A stretch of DNA of 64,000 nucleotides from Marinobacter salsuginis (GTDB lineage: Bacteria; Pseudomonadota; Gammaproteobacteria; Pseudomonadales; Oleiphilaceae): positions 248,001 through 312,000 of the forward strand of contig NZ_BGZH01000003.1 in assembly GCF_009617755.1 (NCBI RefSeq), written 5' to 3'. The notes under the pieces are model-generated. The model was not told the origin of the DNA. It saw only the letters and a program-made list of their open reading frames with translations, and ran no database searches. Of the stretch, positions 11,061-19,381 are shown one piece after another. Within the stretch, counting starts at the first letter, position 1, and every line of letters begins with the position of its first letter. The position numbers were made by a program, and so were the translations under genes.

Positions 11061-11879
11061 ATGAAAGACGCCAACCCGCGGATACGCTCCCTCGTAGCCG
11101 TATTTATTTTCCTTGCACTGACGTCCATGGGCGCCCGCGCCCAGGATAGCGCCGACGGATTTCTCTCCGATCTTCATAATTTCCGGGTCAGCAATTACGT
11201 AGCTCTGGATGCGTACTACCGTTTCAGTGGAACCGGGGACACCGACACCCTGAACGAGATCGTACAGGGCATCAACTCGGCCAATGACTCCATGAACTCC
11301 GTTGCTGGCAGCGACTCGGGAGTACTGTCGGCCGAGGAGCTGGAGGGGCTGAATCAGGAATTCGACAAGTTCAAGAACCTGATGCGAGACAATATCAACG
11401 ATGTGCGTAATCAGGGTTATCCGGATTTGCGCCTCGTCTCCGATATGGCCAACCAGGCGCTGACCATGAACGAAAAAGCCACCGAGCTTTACCGGGTGGC
11501 ACAGGAGAGCTCCCAGACCGACACCAATCCGAGGGTTGAAGCGGCCCGGTCGGCTGCCGTAAAGATGGCCCAGATGATGGCCAAGTACTCGGTCAGGACC
11601 AACTCCTCGGTTGCCCAGACCTTCCAGGGTTCTTCCACCGAAACCCCGCTGGACGAGCAGGCCCGGGAGCTGGACGAATTGCTGGCTTCGGTCAAAAAGG
11701 GCGAGGGAACACAAGAACTTAAAGCAGTAATTGACGACATCTCATCCAAGTGGCAATTCATTCGCGGATCCTACATCAACTACAACGAAAACAACGTGGG
11801 TTTTGTGATCGACCGGTATTCCAAGGGCATCCTCAAGGGCCTGGCCACAACCATTGAACTTCTTCAGGGTAACGCCTGA
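11061..11879 (+). CDS. Secreted helical protein of unknown function
   Basis: This 272-residue protein begins with a Sec signal peptide: a basic start, the hydrophobic stretch LVAVFIFLALTSMG, and a probable Ala-Arg-Ala cut near residue 27. The mature part appears mostly alpha-helical and acidic, with no Cys and no recognised catalytic motif. The segment around residues 130-190 (NEKATELYRVAQ...MAQMMAKYSV) has heptad-like spacing suggesting a helical bundle. I do not recognise a named family. A similar hypothetical gene lies between fadB and the usp gene in Pseudomonas (from memory), so the gene and its location look conserved. Function is unknown; a periplasmic scaffold or sensor-like role is only a guess. 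Confidence 0.8.
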   Translation: MKDANPRIRSLVAVFIFLALTSMGARAQDSADGFLSDLHNFRVSNYVALDAYYRFSGTGDTDTLNEIVQGINSANDSMNSVAGSDSGVLSAEELEGLNQEFDKFKNLMRDNINDVRNQGYPDLRLVSDMANQALTMNEKATELYRVAQESSQTDTNPRVEAARSAAVKMAQMMAKYSVRTNSSVAQTFQGSSTETPLDEQARELDELLASVKKGEGTQELKAVIDDISSKWQFIRGSYINYNENNVGFVIDRYSKGILKGLATTIELLQGNA

Positions 11880-11891
11880 ACACCTACCCCG

Positions 11892-11923
11892 TTTTCTGGC
11901 AGGCGTAATTGCCTGCCAGAAAA
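11892..11923. terminator. Hairpin after the 11061 gene
   Basis: TTTTCTGGCAGGC and GCCTGCCAGAAAA form a perfect 13-base stem around a six-base loop, 12 bases past the stop. No T-run follows directly, so termination would rely on the A/T base of the stem. Confidence 0.55.
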
Positions 11924-12033
11924 GCAGTTTTCCGCTTCTGTTTTTGATACCCGTCAGTTTCCCGCTACACTTTCCCGACCGAATTTAAGGTACTATCCTC
12001 AGAACAATACCCCGTGTGCGAAGGAGCGAAACG

Positions 12034-12465
12034 ATGTCTGCCTATAAAAAGATGCTTGTTGCCATTGATCTCACTGAAGAGGCGCCTCAGGTGCTGGACA
12101 AGGCAAAGGCCGTGAGCGAAGCCCATGGTGCCGAGCTGATGCTGGTCCACGTGGTTGAGCCGGTCGGGTATGCCTATGGTGGTGACATCCCGATGGACCT
12201 GACGGAACTGCAGGATCAGCTCGACAAAGCGGCGCGCGAGCAGTTGGGAACCTACGGGGATCAGTACGGCGTCGCAAAGAACAATCAGGTAGTGACGGTC
12301 GGTCGCCCGGAATCAGAAATTCACCGGCTCGCCAAGGAGCAGGAAGTGGATCTGGTGATCGTCGGCAGTCACGGGCGAAAGGGTTTCCAGCTGTTGCTGG
12401 GCTCAACCGCCAACGGGGTCCTTCATGGAACCGAATGCGATGTTCTGGCCGTTCGAATCCACTAA
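12034..12465 (+). CDS. Universal stress protein, UspA family
   Basis: This 143-residue single-domain cytoplasmic protein has the Usp alpha/beta fold. It starts with KKMLVAIDLTEEA and ends with the nucleotide-binding signature GSHGRKGFQLLLGSTANGVL, the G-x2-G-x9-G(S/T) pattern of ATP-binding Usp proteins. Such proteins support survival of starvation and stress and usually dimerise. The ATG at 12034 follows a strong AAGGAGCG site. An in-frame GTG 18 bases upstream is less likely because it would lie within or before that site. A usp gene at this place, near fadBA and uup, is also found in Pseudomonas (from memory). Confidence 0.93.
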   Translation: MSAYKKMLVAIDLTEEAPQVLDKAKAVSEAHGAELMLVHVVEPVGYAYGGDIPMDLTELQDQLDKAAREQLGTYGDQYGVAKNNQVVTVGRPESEIHRLAKEQEVDLVIVGSHGRKGFQLLLGSTANGVLHGTECDVLAVRIH

Positions 12466-12481
12466 CGGTTCGTAAATAGAA

Positions 12482-12503
12482 GGCCCGGGTCTTACCCCGG
12501 GCC
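12482..12503. terminator. Hairpin between convergent usp and 12525 genes
   Basis: GGCCCGGG pairs with CCCGGGCC around TCTTAC, midway between two convergent genes. It has no T-run on either side and is a likely bidirectional block. Confidence 0.45.
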
Positions 12504-12524
12504 GGCACAATGGGACAGCGGTTA

Positions 12525-13193
12525 TCAGGCTCCCTCCCCGCCCATCTTAGCCTCCAGTTTGCGCAGCTGGCTTTCCAACGAAAAGCTGACGCTTGAGGCC
12601 ATTGAAAAGAAGTTCAGCAGCGCCTTCAGGTTGCTGTCTCCCCTGCAGACCGAGTGGATACGCTGCCACAGGGCCTGGTTAACCAGTTGCAGCCGCTGAT
12701 TCCTCTCCACAAGCCCTTTCAGCTCCCAGTCCGGGGTCTGGTGATTCCGTTTCGCAAAATACTGCTGCAACAGGTAGTGGGAAACACTGCGCATGATGAA
12801 TTCGTCGGTATTTGCAAACGGCAGGTGATGAACAGCCATCGGCTTGAGCTCTGACAGCACCGGACACCCGCTGGTCGCCATCTTCAATCCAAGCAGCGAA
12901 CGGAGCGCCTCCTCCAGGGCAGTCTGCTTCACATAGCTGCGGCGGTCATCCGTTACCTTTACTTCAACCTTCTGATAGGCGTCCTCATCCCGGAAGGCCT
13001 CTACAACAGGCAATATTTCTGTTGCTGCCGGGCAGTGAGGAGATTCCGACGCTTTCAGCGGGCAGTTGCTACACTGGCAATGCTCCAGTTTTGTCCATGA
13101 GGGCAGCGAGTCCGAGGGCCGGGACGGTTTGTCCGTTACTTTGAATTCTACAGTACGGCCGTCCTGAAACTTGAAATCGTAGTGTACGTTCAT
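12525..13193 (-). CDS. Conserved protein of unknown function, translationally coupled to uup
   Basis: This 222-residue soluble protein begins MNVHYDFKFQDG; the ATG at 13193 overlaps the uup stop by four bases (ATGA). The N-terminal part looks beta-rich (residues 1-25). A Cys cluster follows: the run HCQCSNCPLKASESPHC has four Cys in 15 residues, suggesting a small metal site. The remainder is mostly helical (about 70-222). No catalytic motif is evident. A similar hypothetical gene sits beside uup in Pseudomonas (from memory). Overlap with uup implies co-expression and perhaps a ribosome- or nucleic-acid-related role, but this is inference. Confidence 0.75.
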   Translation of the reverse strand: MNVHYDFKFQDGRTVEFKVTDKPSRPSDSLPSWTKLEHCQCSNCPLKASESPHCPAATEILPVVEAFRDEDAYQKVEVKVTDDRRSYVKQTALEEALRSLLGLKMATSGCPVLSELKPMAVHHLPFANTDEFIMRSVSHYLLQQYFAKRNHQTPDWELKGLVERNQRLQLVNQALWQRIHSVCRGDSNLKALLNFFSMASSVSFSLESQLRKLEAKMGGEGA

Positions 13194-15142
13194 TGGTTTG
13201 CCTGTTCTTCCAGCTCCATCCACCGCTCAATGACCTGCTCCAGACGGCTTTCCTTTTCCGTCAGTGCTTCCAGAGTGGCCGAGACTTCATCCGGTGGGCC
13301 TGAATAAAAATCGGCCTGGGAAATTCTTTCCTGCAGGCCGGCGACTTCCTGCTCGAGTGCCTCGATCTGCCCTGGCAACTGTTCGAGCTCCAGTTTGAGC
13401 TTGTAGCTCAGCTTAACGGGTTTGCTTTTCTGGGGCTGCTCTCCCGCTTTTACGCCATCCGCAGCTTTCGGTGATTCGGCCTTGCCGGTATCGCCAGGGC
13501 TTTTACCGGTTTTATCCTGCTTGTCCGGCCGATTGCCGGTCGCTTCCGATGGGAAACAACCGCCCTGTCGGCGCCAATCGGTATAGCCACCGACGAACTC
13601 ACGCACTTTGCCCGATCCATCGAGGAAAACCGTTTCGGTGATCACATTATCAAGAAACTCACGGTCGTGACTGATCACAATCACGGTGCCGGCAAATTCC
13701 GCCAGCTGCTCCTCCAGCAACTCCAGCGTTTCCACATCAAGATCGTTGGTGGGCTCATCAAGCACCAGGATATTGGCGGGCTTGCTGAACAGCTTCGCCA
13801 GCAGCAGCCGGGCGCGCTCCCCCCCGGAAAAGACGCTTACCGGCGATCTGGCACGTTCCGGTGTAAAGAGGAACTCCTGCAAATAGCCGAGCACATGCTT
13901 GCTCTGGCCGTTGATTTCGATGAACTCCCGACCCTCGGACAGGTTATCCAGTGCGTTCCGTGACAGATCCAGCTCACCTCGCAACTGATCAAAGTAGGCA
14001 ACCTGAAGATTGGTTCCCAGACGAATGGAACCCTCGGTTGGTTCCAAATCTCCCAACAGGAGTCGCACCAGGGTGGTCTTGCCCGTGCCATTCTCGCCAA
14101 CGAGCCCGATCTTGTCCCCTCGCAGGATGGTAAGGTTCATATCTCGGATTACCGGGCTGCCACCCGGATAGGCAAAGCCCGCGTCCCTGGTTTCGACCAC
14201 CAGCTTGCCGGAACGCGCCGCGTCCTCCACCGAAAAGCTCGCGGTGCCACCCCGAACCCGGCGCTGCCGGTGTTCTTCGCGCATGGCTTTCAGGGCCCGA
14301 ACACGCCCCATATTACGGGTCCTGCGGGCCTTGATACCCTGCCGAATCCAGGCCTCTTCCTGCTTCAGACGCTTGTCGAATAAGGCATTCTGCCGCTCTT
14401 CTTCTTCCAGCGCCTTTTCTTTCAGATCGAGGTAGCGATCATAGGTGGCGGCAAAGCTCACCAGCTTGCCCCGGTCGAGCTCCACAATCCGGGTCGCCAT
14501 ACGACGGATAAACGCACGATCATGGCTGACGAACAACATGGCGCCGCGGAATTGCCCAAGAGCCTCTTCCAGCCAGGCAATGGCGGGTACATCCAGATGG
14601 TTTGTGGGCTCATCCAGCAACAGTATGTCCGGATCGGCAACCAGCGCCTTGGCCAGCAAAACCCGACGCTGCCAACCGCCGGACAGGGTATTCAGTGTCT
14701 GGTCCGGGTCGACGCCGTACTGCCCAAGAATGGTGGTAACTTTCTGATCGAGGCGCCAGCCATCCAAGGCCTCCAGGCGCTCTTGAACCTTCATCAGCCG
14801 GTCGAGACTCGCCTCATCTGCCTGCTGGGACAGTTGATGGAATTCAGCGAGCAGCTGGCCCGTTTCCGGAAAGGCGCCAGCGACCACTTCATAGGCGGTA
14901 CGGGAGTCTTCCGAAGGCAGGTTCTGCGGAAGTACTGCCAGAACAGCGCCGTCGTCGAGACGCACCACGCCACCGTCGGGTACCACTTCCCCACTGACAA
15001 TCTTGAGCAGCGTGGATTTTCCCTCGCCGTTGCGCCCCAGCAAACATACGCGCTCGCCGGCATCAATGACCAGGGAGGCCTGATCCAGCAACGGATGCAT
15101 TCCATAAGCCAGGGATACTGAGTCCAGCGTTAACAGTGGCAC
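13190..15142 (-). CDS. uup: ABC-F family ATPase Uup
   Basis: This 650-residue cytoplasmic protein has two ABC ATPase cassettes and no membrane segments. Cassette 1 has Walker A GRNGEGKST, signature LSGGWQRR and Walker B ILLLDEPTNHLD. Cassette 2 has GENGTGKTT, VFSGGERARLL and ILVLDEPTNDLD. A basic interdomain linker separates them, and a charged C-terminal region (about 540-650) includes a predicted coiled coil typical of Uup. ABC-F proteins act on ribosomes; Uup also affects transposon excision and DNA-branch processing in E. coli (family knowledge). The start codon is GTG, eight bases after the MOSC gene, and the end is coupled to the 12525 gene. Confidence 0.95.
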   Translation of the reverse strand: MPLLTLDSVSLAYGMHPLLDQASLVIDAGERVCLLGRNGEGKSTLLKIVSGEVVPDGGVVRLDDGAVLAVLPQNLPSEDSRTAYEVVAGAFPETGQLLAEFHQLSQQADEASLDRLMKVQERLEALDGWRLDQKVTTILGQYGVDPDQTLNTLSGGWQRRVLLAKALVADPDILLLDEPTNHLDVPAIAWLEEALGQFRGAMLFVSHDRAFIRRMATRIVELDRGKLVSFAATYDRYLDLKEKALEEEERQNALFDKRLKQEEAWIRQGIKARRTRNMGRVRALKAMREEHRQRRVRGGTASFSVEDAARSGKLVVETRDAGFAYPGGSPVIRDMNLTILRGDKIGLVGENGTGKTTLVRLLLGDLEPTEGSIRLGTNLQVAYFDQLRGELDLSRNALDNLSEGREFIEINGQSKHVLGYLQEFLFTPERARSPVSVFSGGERARLLLAKLFSKPANILVLDEPTNDLDVETLELLEEQLAEFAGTVIVISHDREFLDNVITETVFLDGSGKVREFVGGYTDWRRQGGCFPSEATGNRPDKQDKTGKSPGDTGKAESPKAADGVKAGEQPQKSKPVKLSYKLKLELEQLPGQIEALEQEVAGLQERISQADFYSGPPDEVSATLEALTEKESRLEQVIERWMELEEQANQ

Positions 15143-15150
15143 GTTTGGTT

Positions 15151-15945
15151 CTACTCCGATTTGTTGACAGTAACGGGATCACCCACCCGAATAATGCCCG
15201 GTGATTCGTGAATGGCGTTCTGGCCAAAGATGACGCCCTCCTGGGTTCTCCGATAGCCCGAGAGCGTCCTGAGTGGTTGCAGGGCAGCATCCTTCTGGCC
15301 CGTCGAGGGATCCACGGTGGTCATGACACAACGCGAACAGGGTTTCACCACACTCAGGCGGTTGGCGCCGATACTCAGGCTCTGCCAGTTGTCCTCCTCC
15401 CAGGCCTCAGTACCCTCAACCACTATGTTAGGACGGAACCTGCGCATCTCTACTGGTGCGTCGAGCCGGTTATTAAGCTCTGCCAGGGAGGCGGTATTGG
15501 TCACCAGAAGCGGGAACCCGTCAGCGAAGCCCACCCGCCGATATTCATCAACCCGGCCCGCATCAACACGGCGAAAGGAATTGTCCGGCATAAAGACCAG
15601 GCGAACGGGCTTGCCGCAGAAGCGGCTCAGGGCGTCGTTTGCCTCCGGCAAACCCGTCTGGGCCTTCACCCAGTCTCGCCAGACCAGAACCCGAACCTCT
15701 TCCTCTGTGGCAGTCAGGGCAAACTCGCCCTCATCGGGAATACTGATGACCACCCGGTCATCATCCAGACGGGTTCCTACCCGGGCGAGTTCCGGATGCT
15801 CTCTCTGGGTAACAAACCGGCGATCATCATCGACGATCATCCACCGGCGATCCCCAACAGGCCCGAAATCATCGGTATTGAAACAGGAAACTTCAATGCC
15901 AGACAGGGATTTGACGGGGTACACGAACAGCGAATGGACCTTCAT
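15151..15945 (-). CDS. MOSC domain protein, YcbX-like
   Basis: This 264-residue protein has an N-terminal MOSC beta-barrel domain (VHSLFVYPVKSLSGIEV) and a C-terminal MOSC sulfurtransferase domain. The key Cys lies in PCSRCVMTTVDPSTG near residue 210. Proteins of this type deliver or bind sulfur and molybdenum cofactor; E. coli YcbX reduces N-hydroxylated base analogues. The ferredoxin domain found at the C terminus of YcbX is absent, so this resembles the shorter relatives. The ATG at 15945 was chosen because the conserved domain starts at once; an upstream extension to 16008 has no family support. The gene lies eight bases before uup. Confidence 0.88.
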   Translation of the reverse strand: MKVHSLFVYPVKSLSGIEVSCFNTDDFGPVGDRRWMIVDDDRRFVTQREHPELARVGTRLDDDRVVISIPDEGEFALTATEEEVRVLVWRDWVKAQTGLPEANDALSRFCGKPVRLVFMPDNSFRRVDAGRVDEYRRVGFADGFPLLVTNTASLAELNNRLDAPVEMRRFRPNIVVEGTEAWEEDNWQSLSIGANRLSVVKPCSRCVMTTVDPSTGQKDAALQPLRTLSGYRRTQEGVIFGQNAIHESPGIIRVGDPVTVNKSE

Positions 15946-16042
15946 GACGGGCAGCCTCCCCCAAAGAATCAGGATACGAAACAGGCTGCTGAGTATACCT
16001 GACCACACACCCTGGCGCCGAGTTTGGCGGTGCCCGAAAACG

Positions 16043-16075
16043 AAAAAACCCGGTCCTTTTCAGGACCGGGTTTTT
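16043..16075 (-). terminator. Terminator downstream of tRNA-Gly
   Basis: CCCGGTCC and GGACCGGG form the stem, flanked by A and T runs on both sides, so it can terminate in both directions. It lies six bases from the 3' end of the leftward tRNA-Gly. Confidence 0.85.
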
Positions 16076-16080
16076 GAATC

Positions 16081-16156
16081 TGGAGCGGGAAACGAGATTC
16101 GAACTCGCGACCCCAACCTTGGCAAGGTTGTGCTCTACCAACTGAGCTATTCCCGC
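16081..16156 (-). tRNA. tRNA-Gly (GCC anticodon)
   Basis: This 76-base gene folds as a full cloverleaf. The acceptor GCGGGAA pairs with TTCCCGC, the D arm contains AGCTCAGTTGGTAGAGC, and the anticodon loop is CTTGCCAAG. The T arm is GCGAGTTCGAATCTCGT, and the 3' CCA is encoded. It is a single tRNA with its own terminator. Confidence 0.97.
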
Positions 16157-16214
16157 AGTGCTGATCGGCTGTAACCGACAACGGAGGCGTATTCTACGGA
16201 TCCCGACGAAGGCG

Positions 16215-16931
16215 TCAACCACTTTTTTTCAGGTTTTTTCCAGCCAGCGTTTTGTTGTCGCATTTCAGGAACCCGGAACTGTGCAGCCACTCCTGGTCGG
16301 GATAGTACTTGAACACCAATTGCCCGCCCTTCAGGTTGTCTACCACCCGTTTGACGATCTGGTTATCCACGGCCGGGCACCCGTGGCTTCGCCCGATGCG
16401 GCCGTATTTGCTGACCCAGTCATCATTCACGTAGTCGGCGCCATGAATCACGATGGCACGCTGCCTGGCAAGATCATTGATCCCCGGCTCAAGACCATCG
16501 AGCCTGAGCGAGTAACCGTGTTTTCCGAAGTAGGATTCCCGGGCCTGGAAAAGGCCGATGCTGGACTGATGGCTGCCCTCTACGTTGGAGAAAGCAGTCG
16601 ATTCAAAATTCCCGGAGTTCTTGCCGTGTGCAACAAGATCACGCAACAGCAACTCTTCCTTCTCCAGGTCAAAGATCCACAGCCTCTCCTGACTGGAGGG
16701 CAAGGAGAAATCGATAACCGCCAGGCGCTCGGGCATTTGAACGCCGTTGGACACAGCGCAACGGGAAGCATTGATCGCTGTCTTGAGAACCACTTTGTCA
16801 ATTTTCGGCGCGACTTCACTGAGGCGATCAAGAAGTTGCTCGTCAAGCGAAGCGCCAAACGATGAAAAAGGTAGCGCAGCACACACGGCCAAAAACAGCC
16901 CTGCAGTCGAAAAACGCCGCGTTCTATGCAT
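16215..16931 (-). CDS. Periplasmic L,D-transpeptidase catalytic domain protein (YkuD_2 type)
   Basis: This 238-residue exported protein has an N-terminal signal peptide (basic MHRTRRFSTAG, then a hydrophobic core ending ALPFSSFGA). The catalytic pattern of murein L,D-transpeptidases is present: His163 in VIHGADYV and nucleophile Cys185 in GRSHGCPAVD. Such enzymes make 3-3 peptidoglycan cross-links or attach proteins to murein in the periplasm. The overall sequence fits the YkuD_2 branch rather than the classic LysM-linked enzymes, as no LysM domain is seen. The ATG at 16931 places the positively charged signal start correctly. The gene is monocistronic. Confidence 0.85.
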   Translation of the reverse strand: MHRTRRFSTAGLFLAVCAALPFSSFGASLDEQLLDRLSEVAPKIDKVVLKTAINASRCAVSNGVQMPERLAVIDFSLPSSQERLWIFDLEKEELLLRDLVAHGKNSGNFESTAFSNVEGSHQSSIGLFQARESYFGKHGYSLRLDGLEPGINDLARQRAIVIHGADYVNDDWVSKYGRIGRSHGCPAVDNQIVKRVVDNLKGGQLVFKYYPDQEWLHSSGFLKCDNKTLAGKNLKKSG

Positions 16932-17077
16932 TACATATCCCCGATAACTTAATGGAAAGCCCAACGTTGTCTTGCGGGCCTGTCACAATTCAGTGTTGCG
17001 CATTTTATCAGGGAAAATTGCCAACCCCGTCAGAATGTACGTTTTTTATACAAAACTTTAAGGAAACTGCGATCATC

Positions 17078-17680
17078 TTACTGACCGAACCGTCGCCCAC
17101 CTTCCAGATAATTCTGCTCCTCTGGTGTTGAGGTCCTGCCCAGGGCCTTGTTGCGGTGGGGGAAACGGCCGTACTGCTGGATTATGGCCCGATGATCCCG
17201 GGCGGACTGCAGAAAACTGCCCATGAAATCGGCAAGAATACCCTGCGTCGACCGTGCAAGCTGTTCATAACATTCCACGGACATATCCTGATCTTCCTTG
17301 AGCTCGGAATGCTGCAGGGGCATATACAGAAACGCCCTGTGGACCGGTGCGAGCATCATATCCTGCCCCTTCTGCATCGCTTGCCGGCAAAGCTTTCGGG
17401 CCTGTCGGTCCTGATCGAAGGCCATGGCACCGCCACGGAATATATTCCGGGAAAACTGATCGAGCAGAATGATCTCCGCGAGTATCCCGCCGGCCTCACT
17501 TCGCCAGTGGTCGAGACCCTGCTCGGAGGCGAAAAGCACCATCGACAGGAAACGCCGACGGATTTCCTGGTCGAACCGTCGATCCGATCGGAACCACTTG
17601 TTCCGATGGTCACTGTCCGGCAGTCCATGTTCGTCCAACTCGCCAAACCAGAAATCCAGAATCTCTTTCCAATCGAACAT
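17078..17680 (-). CDS. DUF924 family protein
   Basis: This 200-residue soluble helical protein has the conserved DUF924 features: start WKEILDFWFGELDE, central ILLDQFSRNIFRGGAMAFDQD, and LYMPLQHSELKEDQ. The fold resembles TPR-like helical repeats and the biochemical role is unknown (family knowledge). The length is typical. It stands alone between two unrelated genes. Confidence 0.9.
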   Translation of the reverse strand: MFDWKEILDFWFGELDEHGLPDSDHRNKWFRSDRRFDQEIRRRFLSMVLFASEQGLDHWRSEAGGILAEIILLDQFSRNIFRGGAMAFDQDRQARKLCRQAMQKGQDMMLAPVHRAFLYMPLQHSELKEDQDMSVECYEQLARSTQGILADFMGSFLQSARDHRAIIQQYGRFPHRNKALGRTSTPEEQNYLEGGRRFGQ

Positions 17681-17812
17681 TCAGCGTCACCCTGTTACTT
17701 TAAATAGTGCCGGAGATATTGCCGGAGGCCGGAGATAGTACCGAGCCCCACCCGAGGCCGGCATCCCGGACTTACGACAGGCCCCGTAAAATTGACTACT
17801 TCAGGAGCGGCA

Positions 17813-18187
17813 ATGAACAGCCCCCGCATTATTCTGTTGGCCCATGGAAGCAGTGACAAGCGCTGGTGTGAGACCTTTGAAAAGCTTGCAGCTCCAACCC
17901 TCGCCTCTGTCGACAACGCGCGCGTTGCCTACATGGAACTCGCCGAACCATCCATAGACACCGTTGTAGGAGAAGGTGTTGCGGAAGGAGCCACCGAATT
18001 TACCATCATCCCCCTGTTCCTTGCTGCTGGGCGACACTTGCGCAAGGACGTTCCCGCGATGATTGAGGACCTCGAGAAAGAGCATGGCGCAACCATCCAA
18101 CTCGCGCCTCCAATCGGAGAAAATTCCCTGTTGGGACAGGCGATCCGGGAGGTTGTTATGCTTCAACTGGAAGAGACGCCAGCCTGA
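17813..18187 (+). CDS. CbiX/SirB-like small chelatase
   Basis: This 124-residue single-domain protein belongs to the class II chelatase family. The first signature is IILLAHGSSDKRW (His11), and the second is LFLAAGRHLRKDVP with the second conserved His. Family members insert cobalt or iron into sirohydrochlorin for cobalamin or sirohaem. This one is the short, CbiX-small form that would act as a dimer. No cobalamin or sirohaem gene is nearby, so the metal and substrate are uncertain. The ATG at 17813 follows AGGAGCG; the earlier TTG is rejected. Confidence 0.82.
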   Translation: MNSPRIILLAHGSSDKRWCETFEKLAAPTLASVDNARVAYMELAEPSIDTVVGEGVAEGATEFTIIPLFLAAGRHLRKDVPAMIEDLEKEHGATIQLAPPIGENSLLGQAIREVVMLQLEETPA

Positions 18188-18237
18188 GTCGGGCTTTTGC
18201 AAACAAACGCGGCCATTGGACGACAGGAGCAACAAAT

Positions 18238-19155
18238 ATGTCGAAAAGGATTCTGATTACCGGCGGTACCGGTTTTATAGGCCATGTCCTGTGTCGCCAA
18301 TTGCTCGCACGGGACTACGAGCTGACGGTTTTCAGCCGGCAACCCCCGGAAACGGTGAAGTCCAGTTGCGGTCGGGTTGAAGCAGTCAGCGACCTCCAGC
18401 AGCTTCGTTCCCACCCGGGATACGATGCCGTTATCAATCTTGCCGGTGAAGGCATCGCGGACAAGCGATGGTCTGAGGCTCGCAAGCAGGAACTGCGGGA
18501 CAGCCGTATCGGTGTAACGGAAACGCTGGTTGAAGTCATCCGCAGTTGGGAGCGGGCGCCGAAGGTGTTGGTCTCGGGATCAGCCGTGGGCTTTTACGGG
18601 GATCAGGGAGCCGCGACGGTCACTGAAGACACCAACCCAAATGATGAATTTACTCACCGCTTATGCCGCGACTGGGAAAATGCCGCCAAACCTCTCGCCG
18701 ACGATGGCGTGAGGGTCTGCTTTTCAAGGACCGGAGTGGTAGCAGGCCCGGGCGGTGGTTTTCTGGAACGAATGATACTGCCCTTCAAACTTGGACTTGG
18801 CGGGCGCCTGGGAAGCGGTACACAGTACATGCCCTGGATACACCGAGATGACGTCGTCGGGGCCCTAATCTGGATGATGGAAAACCCGAACGCGTCTGGT
18901 CCATTCAATGTGGTGAGCCCTAACCCGGCAACCAACGCAGAATTCACCCGAACTCTCGGGAAGGTTTTGCATCGCCCCACCCTTTTCCCGGCTCCCGCAC
19001 CGGTACTCAAGGTTGCGCTGGGAGAAATGGCGCGCCTCCTGCTCACGGGACAAAAAGCGATTCCAGAGAGGCTTACACAGGAAAAGTTTGAATTCCGGTA
19101 TCCAGACCTCGAACGGGCCCTTGCTCAATCCGTCTCTCCGAGGTCATCCCGATGA
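18238..19155 (+). CDS. TIGR01777 family NAD(P)-binding epimerase-like protein (YfcH-like)
   Basis: This 305-residue extended short-chain dehydrogenase-like protein starts with the dinucleotide motif ILITGGTGFIGHVLC. The segment NLAGEGIADKRWSEARKQEL is typical of the TIGR01777/YfcH group, and VLVSGSAVGFYGDQG lies in the active-site region. The usual YxxxK catalytic pair is replaced by the GFYGD segment, as in other members of this group. The C-terminal DUF1731 region (about 255-300) is present. The function in bacteria is unclear. It lies 50 bases after the CbiX-like gene and may be co-transcribed with it. Confidence 0.88.
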   Translation: MSKRILITGGTGFIGHVLCRQLLARDYELTVFSRQPPETVKSSCGRVEAVSDLQQLRSHPGYDAVINLAGEGIADKRWSEARKQELRDSRIGVTETLVEVIRSWERAPKVLVSGSAVGFYGDQGAATVTEDTNPNDEFTHRLCRDWENAAKPLADDGVRVCFSRTGVVAGPGGGFLERMILPFKLGLGGRLGSGTQYMPWIHRDDVVGALIWMMENPNASGPFNVVSPNPATNAEFTRTLGKVLHRPTLFPAPAPVLKVALGEMARLLLTGQKAIPERLTQEKFEFRYPDLERALAQSVSPRSSR

Positions 19156-19187
19156 GACAGAGTACGAACTTTTTTTCACAAAAGGCG

Positions 19188-19216
19188 TTGACACTGCTCT
19201 GAGGCTTACTTAATAT
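19188..19216 (+). promoter_or_regulatory. tRNA-Glu promoter
   Basis: This is a perfect TTGACA, a 17-base spacer and TAATAT, followed by a GC-rich discriminator (ACGCGCC). That pattern is typical of stringently controlled stable-RNA promoters. The inferred start is about 33 bases before the tRNA. Confidence 0.85.
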
Positions 19217-19255
19217 ACGCGCCACCTCGACGAGGCAAGGTGTTGAAAACGTTGC

Positions 19256-19331
19256 GTCCCCTTCGTCTAGTGGCCTAGGACTCCGCCCTTTCACGGCGGC
19301 AACAGGGGTTCGAACCCCCTAGGGGACGCCA
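19256..19331 (+). tRNA. tRNA-Glu (TTC anticodon)
   Basis: This 76-base cloverleaf has acceptor GTCCCCT paired with AGGGGAC, anticodon stem CCGCC/GGCGG with loop CTTTCAC, and T arm GGGGGTTCGAA-type; the CCA end is encoded. It is preceded by a consensus promoter and stands alone rather than in a tRNA array. Confidence 0.97.
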
Positions 19332-19347
19332 ATTTTTCTGCCTTGAT

Positions 19348-19379
19348 GTGTCAGGGAAACAAATGTTTCCCCATGACAC
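19348..19379. terminator. Hairpin between tRNA-Glu and the small CcoM-like gene
   Basis: GTGTCA GGGAAAC and GTTTCCC(CA)TGACAC form a 13-base interrupted stem with a four-base loop. It lies between two convergent transcripts, three bases from the small gene's stop. There is no T-run, so it may be a bidirectional terminator or a 3'-end stabilising structure. Confidence 0.45.
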
Positions 19380-19381
19380 GG

